Assembly (NCBI GenBank): GCA_023399295.1
Contig: JAEWQF010000067.1
Coordinates: forward strand, 1-8,730
Source: Bacteroidota bacterium
GTDB lineage: Bacteria > Bacteroidota > Bacteroidia > Bacteroidales > Dysgonomonadaceae
Direction: 5' to 3'
DNA: 8,730 nt
Under the pieces are notes generated by a model. The model searched no databases. It was not told the DNA's origin and saw nothing but the letters and a program-made list of their open reading frames with translations. Position 1 is the first letter of the stretch. Each line of letters starts with the position of its first letter. Made by a program: the position numbers and the translations under genes. Shown here one piece after another: positions 5,204 through 8,730 of this stretch.

Positions 5204-6253
5204 ATGTCACAACTTCACAACCGTATATCCAACAAGGAGCTGAAAGAACGTATGTTGCGGGAAACAGAACCCCGCGTCACCCTCTCCTTCTACAAATACT
5301 TCACCATTGCCGATCCCCGGCAGTTTCGCGACGACCTCTACATCCGTTTCTGCGAAATCGGGGTGTTCGGCCGTGTCTACATTGCACGGGAGGGGATCAA
5401 CGGACAGATCTCCGTGCCGGAGAGCAACCTGGAACAGTTCCGCAGGGTACTCTACTTGGCCGACCCGGCACTGAATGGCATCCGCCTCAACATCGCGGTG
5501 GATGACGACGGCAAATCGTTCTGGGTGCTGCGCATGAAGGTGCGGCACAAGGTGGTGGCCGACGGCATCGACGATCCCGCCTTCGATCCTTCCCGTACCG
5601 GTCAATATCTCAAGGCGAGAGAATACAACGAGCTCGCGCGCCAACCCGACACCATCGTGGTGGATATGCGCAACCACTATGAGTATGAGGTGGGTCACTT
5701 TGAGAACGCCATCGAGGTTCCTTCCGACACCTTCCGTGAGCAGTTGCCCATGGCGGTGGAGATGCTGCAGGAGCACAAGGAGAAGCACATCGTGATGTAC
5801 TGCACTGGCGGGATCCGATGCGAGAAGGCCAGTGCCTACCTGCGCCACAACGGGTTCAAAAACGTCTATCACGTGGAGGGCGGTATACTGGAGTATGTGC
5901 GCAAGGCAAGAGAAGAAGAGTTGCCGGTGAAATTCATCGGCAAGAATTTCGTCTTCGACGAACGGCTGGGTGAGCGGATCACCGACGAGGTGATCGCCCG
6001 CTGCCACCAATGCGGTGCACCCAGCGACACCCATACCAACTGCCGCAACGAGGGTTGTCACCTGCTCTTTATCCAGTGTGTAGCGTGTGCCGCGCAGATG
6101 GATGGATGTTGCTCCGATCATTGCATGGAGCAGTACCATCTTCCGGAAGAGGAAAGGAAGATGTTGCGCAAGGGTGCCAAGATGGGACAGATGATCTTCA
6201 ACAAGTCGCGCAACAACCCGCTGCTGCGCAACAGGAGGGTTGCGGGCAGTTAA
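5204..6253 (+). CDS. trhO: tRNA uridine-34 hydroxylase TrhO (rhodanese family)
   Basis: TrhO (YceA, formerly UPF0176) uses oxygen to make 5-hydroxyuridine at wobble position 34 of certain tRNAs. I start at ATG 5204 (MSQLHNRISNKELKERML), matching the usual Bacteroidales N-terminus; the frame extends to an ATG at 5162, but the extra 14 residues look unconserved. With this start the protein has 349 residues. The N-terminal domain (about 20-120) contains GVFGRVYIAREGINGQISVP. The rhodanese domain (about 148-240) contains DMRNHYEYEVGHF and the active-site loop CTGGIRC (200-206), with C200 the expected catalytic cysteine. Then comes FIGKNFVFDERLGERI (244-259) and a cysteine-rich tail with nine cysteines between 267 and 307 (CHQCG, C280, C285, C292, C295, CC 302-303, C307), which may bind metal. 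It converges with the ABC-F gene, 7 bp apart. Confidence 0.95.
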   Translation: MSQLHNRISNKELKERMLRETEPRVTLSFYKYFTIADPRQFRDDLYIRFCEIGVFGRVYIAREGINGQISVPESNLEQFRRVLYLADPALNGIRLNIAVDDDGKSFWVLRMKVRHKVVADGIDDPAFDPSRTGQYLKAREYNELARQPDTIVVDMRNHYEYEVGHFENAIEVPSDTFREQLPMAVEMLQEHKEKHIVMYCTGGIRCEKASAYLRHNGFKNVYHVEGGILEYVRKAREEELPVKFIGKNFVFDERLGERITDEVIARCHQCGAPSDTHTNCRNEGCHLLFIQCVACAAQMDGCCSDHCMEQYHLPEEERKMLRKGAKMGQMIFNKSRNNPLLRNRRVAGS

Positions 6254-6260
6254 AACCGCA

Positions 6261-7895
6261 CTACTTCCGCTCAATCTCCCGCAGGTTCTCCATCCGCTTT
6301 CTGGCCAGGAAGCCGTTGATGTCCTCCAGGTGTTCGGTCACCTTCCGGTTGCCGAACTCATACACCTTTTCTGCCAATCCGTCGAGGAAGTCGCGGTCGT
6401 GAGATACCAGGATCAACGTACCGTCGAACTCCACCAGCGCCTGTTTCAGGATATCCTTTGTCTTGAGGTCGAGGTGGTTGGTCGGCTCATCGAGGATCAG
6501 CAGGTTCACCGGTTCCAGCAGCAGTTTGATCATTGCCAGGCGGGTGCGTTCACCGCCCGAGAGCACCTTCACCTTCTTGTCGATCTCCTCCCGCCCGAAC
6601 ATGAAGGCACCCAGGATATCCCGTATCTTCGTCCTGATCTCACCCACCGCAATGTCGTCGATGGTCTGAAAGACTGTCAGCTCCTCATCCAGCAGTGAGG
6701 CCTGGTTCTGTGCGAAGTAACCGATCTTCACGTTGTGACCCAGCTGCAGGTTGCCGCTGTGAGTGGTTTCACCCATGATGCATTTTACCAGGGTGGACTT
6801 TCCCTCGCCGTTGCGTCCCACGAACGCCACCTTTTCACCCCGTTCAATCATGAAGTTGACACCGCTGAAGATCAGTTTCTCATCGTACGACTTGCAGAGA
6901 TTCTCCGCCACCACCGGATAACTACCCGAACGTGGGGCAGGGGGGAAGCGGAGCTTTAGCGCCGAGCTGTCCACCTCGTCCACCTCCACCAGCTCCAATT
7001 TATCCAGCATCTTGACGCGCGACTGTACCTGGAGGGTCTTGGAGTAGGTGCCCTTAAAGCGCTCGATGAACTCCTTCGTCTCGGCAATCATCTTCTGCTG
7101 GTCGTTGAATTGCTTCTGTTGCTGCTCACGCCGCTCCCTGCGCAGCTCCAGGTAATGTGAGTAGGTTGCCTTGTAATCGTAGATCCGTCCCATGGTTACC
7201 TCGATGGTGCGGTTGGTGATGTGGTCCACGAAGGCCCTGTCGTGCGAAATCACCACCACCGCTTTTGTGCTGTTGATCAGGAACTGCTCGAACCACTCCA
7301 CCGAGTCGATGTCGAGGTGGTTTGTCGGCTCGTCGAGCAGGATCAGGTCGGGGTCCTGCAGCAGGATCTTGGCCAGCTCGATGCGCATACGCCAGCCACC
7401 GCTGAACTGGGCGGTCTGCCGGTTGAAGTCGCTCCGTGCGAACCCCAGTCCCAGGAGTGTCTTCTCCACTGCGGCATCGTAGTTGATCTCCTCGATGCCA
7501 TAGAACTTCTCACCGAGTGCGGAAACCTGCTCGATGAGCTGCATGTATTCATCCGACTCATAGTCGCTGCGCACCGCCAGTTCGTGGTTGATCCGTTCCA
7601 TCTCCTCCTCCAGCTGGTGGATGTGCGAAAAAGCCTGTGCCGTCTCCTCGAAGAGGGTCCGTCCATCCTCGGTCATCAGATGCTGTGGCAGGTAGGCCAC
7701 TCTAAAATCTTTCGGCATGGATACCCTGCCACGTGTGGGCTGCCGTACCCCTGCCAGTATCTTCAGCAGGGTTGATTTGCCTGCGCCATTCTTGCCCATC
7801 AGGGCGATCCGGTCTTTCGGATTGATGGCGAAGGAAACATCCGAAAACAGGGCTGATCCCCCAAACTCAACCGTCAATCCGTCTACTAATACCAT
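6261..7895 (-). CDS. ABC-F family ATPase, likely ribosome-associated
   Basis: The 544-residue protein has two ATP-binding cassettes and no membrane segments, the ABC-F layout of soluble factors that enter the ribosomal E site (EttA, Uup, YheS, and antibiotic-resistance members). Cassette 1 (about 1-245): Walker A GKNGAGKST (34-42), signature FSGGW (164-168), Walker B LILLDEP (184-190), switch SHDR (217-220). The charged linker between cassettes (about 245-315) is the P-site tRNA interaction region. Cassette 2 (about 328-520): Walker A GRNGEGKST (360-368), signature LSGGE (445-449), LLILDEP (465-471), SHDR (498-501). A helical, charged insert at about 88-132 resembles the arm region of the family. 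All catalytic residues are present. The C-terminal extension is short (about 25 residues). I infer a housekeeping translation factor, not a resistance gene, from its intact and ordinary context, but subfamily cannot be fixed by eye. Only 7 bp separate it from convergent trhO. Confidence 0.95.
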   Translation of the reverse strand: MVLVDGLTVEFGGSALFSDVSFAINPKDRIALMGKNGAGKSTLLKILAGVRQPTRGRVSMPKDFRVAYLPQHLMTEDGRTLFEETAQAFSHIHQLEEEMERINHELAVRSDYESDEYMQLIEQVSALGEKFYGIEEINYDAAVEKTLLGLGFARSDFNRQTAQFSGGWRMRIELAKILLQDPDLILLDEPTNHLDIDSVEWFEQFLINSTKAVVVISHDRAFVDHITNRTIEVTMGRIYDYKATYSHYLELRRERREQQQKQFNDQQKMIAETKEFIERFKGTYSKTLQVQSRVKMLDKLELVEVDEVDSSALKLRFPPAPRSGSYPVVAENLCKSYDEKLIFSGVNFMIERGEKVAFVGRNGEGKSTLVKCIMGETTHSGNLQLGHNVKIGYFAQNQASLLDEELTVFQTIDDIAVGEIRTKIRDILGAFMFGREEIDKKVKVLSGGERTRLAMIKLLLEPVNLLILDEPTNHLDLKTKDILKQALVEFDGTLILVSHDRDFLDGLAEKVYEFGNRKVTEHLEDINGFLARKRMENLREIERK

Positions 7896-7917
7896 GTCAT
7901 CATATTTATTAAGGCTG

Positions 7918-7925
7918 CAAAGATA
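7918..7925 (-). promoter_or_regulatory. Putative -7 element for the ABC-F gene
   Basis: On the minus strand this reads TATCTTTG, an exact TAnnTTTG match. The nearest upstream TTTG (7954-7951) is 25 bp away, longer than usual, so the -33 half is uncertain. The leader to ATG 7895 would be only about 16 nt. Confidence 0.55.
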
Positions 7926-7944
7926 CGGCTAGAAATCGGGTTGG

Positions 7945-8024
7945 GAAAATCAAATGATGGAATTCGAATATCGTGTCGGATCTGCAAGAAAACGCAAGCC
8001 CGGAGCTTTGAAAATCAAATGCTG
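7945..8024 (+). repeat. Pair of 15-bp direct repeats in the ABC-F/rpsP intergenic region
   Basis: GAAAATCAAATGATG (7945-7959) returns as GAAAATCAAATGCTG (8010-8024), one mismatch, 65 bp apart. Both lie between the divergent promoters of the ABC-F gene and rpsP. Function unknown; a binding site or chance in AT-rich DNA are both possible. Confidence 0.4.
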
Positions 8025-8054
8025 CTAATGCTGTAGACCAGGGTGATGAATTAT

Positions 8055-8085
8055 TTTGCAGGTAAACATTTAATTCTTATCTTTG
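8055..8085 (+). promoter_or_regulatory. Promoter of rpsP
   Basis: TTTG at 8055-8058, a 19-bp spacer and TATCTTTG at 8078-8085 form a near-ideal Bacteroidetes housekeeping promoter. Transcription would start near 8092, leaving a leader of about 36 nt. It is the strongest promoter match in the window, as expected for a ribosomal protein gene. Confidence 0.85.
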
Positions 8086-8127
8086 CACCCGCAAATACAA
8101 GTTATATTCATTTTCAAGAACTACTAA

Positions 8128-8730
8128 ATGGCAACAAAATTACGTTTACAGCGAAGAGGAAGGAAGAATTATCCTTTCTATCAGATCATTGTTGCAGATA
8201 GCAGAGCTCCACGGGATGGAAAGTATATCGAACGGATCGGTTCCTACAATCCGAATACACATCCTGCTACGATCACTTTAGATTTCGACAGAGCTTTGTA
8301 TTGGCTGCAGACAGGGGCACAGCCCTCTGACACCGTGCGCAACATCCTTTCCGATGAAGGGGTGCTGATGAAAAAACATCTCCTGGGTGGTGTCACCAAG
8401 GGAGCCTTCGACGAGGCAGAAGCGGAACGTCGTTTCGAAGCGTGGAAGAACAACAAGCTACAGTCTACTCACTCTCTTAAGCTGAAGGATGAGGAGATGC
8501 AGCGTGCCGAAGCAAAAGCCCGTCTCAATGCTGAGAAAGAGGTGAACAAGGCGAGAGCCGAGGTGCTGGCGCTGAAGAAAGCCGAAGAGGATGCAGCAAA
8601 CGCACCGGTTGTTGAAGAAGCACCCGCTGTTGAAGAAGCACCCGCTGTTGAAGAGGCACCCGTTGCTGAAGAGGCACCAGTTGCTGAAGAAGCACCAGTT
8701 GCTGAAGAGGCACCTGCTGATGAAGAGGCA
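8128..8730 (+). CDS. rpsP: 30S ribosomal protein S16 with long acidic repeat tail (3' end beyond window)
   Basis: S16 is a structural protein of the small ribosomal subunit that helps assembly. The start MATKLRLQRRGRKNYPFYQIIVADSRAPRDGKYIERIGSYNP is diagnostic, and the core domain runs to about residue 85 (QPSDTVRNILSDEGV). The frame stays open for 201 residues to the last base of the window, so the stop lies outside. After the core there is a lysine- and glutamate-rich, probably helical region (95-157), then a tail from about 158 of APVVEEAPAVEEAPA type repeats. S16 is roughly 80-90 residues in most bacteria; Bacteroidales forms are known to carry extensions, but the repeat-built tail here is long. 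A strong promoter precedes the gene. No Shine-Dalgarno is visible; the sequence before ATG is A-rich. Confidence 0.96.
   Translation, partial: MATKLRLQRRGRKNYPFYQIIVADSRAPRDGKYIERIGSYNPNTHPATITLDFDRALYWLQTGAQPSDTVRNILSDEGVLMKKHLLGGVTKGAFDEAEAERRFEAWKNNKLQSTHSLKLKDEEMQRAEAKARLNAEKEVNKARAEVLALKKAEEDAANAPVVEEAPAVEEAPAVEEAPVAEEAPVAEEAPVAEEAPADEEA
8611..8730 (+). repeat. 18-bp tandem repeats coding the S16 tail
   Basis: Six complete in-frame 18-bp units begin at 8611, 8629, 8647, 8665, 8683 and 8701, and a seventh is cut by the window end. The first two are identical (GTTGAAGAAGCACCCGCT). Later units differ mostly at third codon positions (GAA/GAG, CCC/CCA/CCT) and by swaps of V and A, so the protein repeat V/A-EEAP-V/A is kept. 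The copy number may vary between strains by slippage. Confidence 0.9.

Noticed and set aside
5207..6274. 355-codon minus-strand ORF opposite trhO
   Set aside because: It is a long antisense shadow in GC-rich coding DNA; the plus strand encodes the full TrhO protein with all motifs.
8611..8730. CRISPR-like array
   Set aside because: The repeats are directly adjacent 18-bp coding units in frame with rpsP, with no spacers.

Overview
The window looks like a piece of a Bacteroidales (Bacteroidota) chromosome. Evidence: several promoters match the Bacteroidetes sigma-ABfr consensus (TTTG/TTG, about 19-20 bp, then TAnnTTTG), Shine-Dalgarno sites are nearly absent, the MsrB-MsrA fusion, TrhO and long-tailed ribosomal protein S16 are of the Bacteroidales type, and the protein sequences resemble Bacteroides/Porphyromonas/Dysgonomonas relatives. 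A placement in or near Dysgonomonadaceae is a guess from protein appearance only.

Layout. Positions 1-143 hold the 3' part of a 5S rRNA and the terminator of its rRNA operon. A promoter overlapped by a perfect 16-bp palindrome then drives a small unrecognised lipoprotein (279-797), which ends at a bidirectional terminator. From the other side a two-gene minus-strand operon converges on that terminator: a double-BON lipoprotein (1782-1297) followed 6 bp later by a BON-like/SH3b protein (1290-880). Upstream lies a second minus-strand operon: a small HExxH protein (3213-2872) and an exported MsrB-MsrA methionine sulfoxide reductase fusion (2856-1909). Its promoter is back to back with that of ahcY (adenosylhomocysteinase, 3320-4738, plus strand), with the two -7 elements forming an inverted repeat.

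The second half is translation-themed. It has a tRNA-Lys(UUU) with a clear promoter and terminator, the tRNA U34 hydroxylase TrhO (5204-6253), a convergent ABC-F ATPase that probably acts on the ribosome (7895-6261), and rpsP (8128 to the window end), whose S16 product carries a long acidic EEAPVA-type repeat tail that runs off the window.

Most of this is ordinary core-genome content. I do not see a defence island, mobile element, CRISPR array or obviously new multi-gene system. The items most worth a second look are the palindromic operator-like site at 230-245, the opposed promoter pair at 3248-3283, the paired BON/BON-SH3b operon, the HExxH protein next to msrBA, the structured leader before trhO and the repeat tail of S16.
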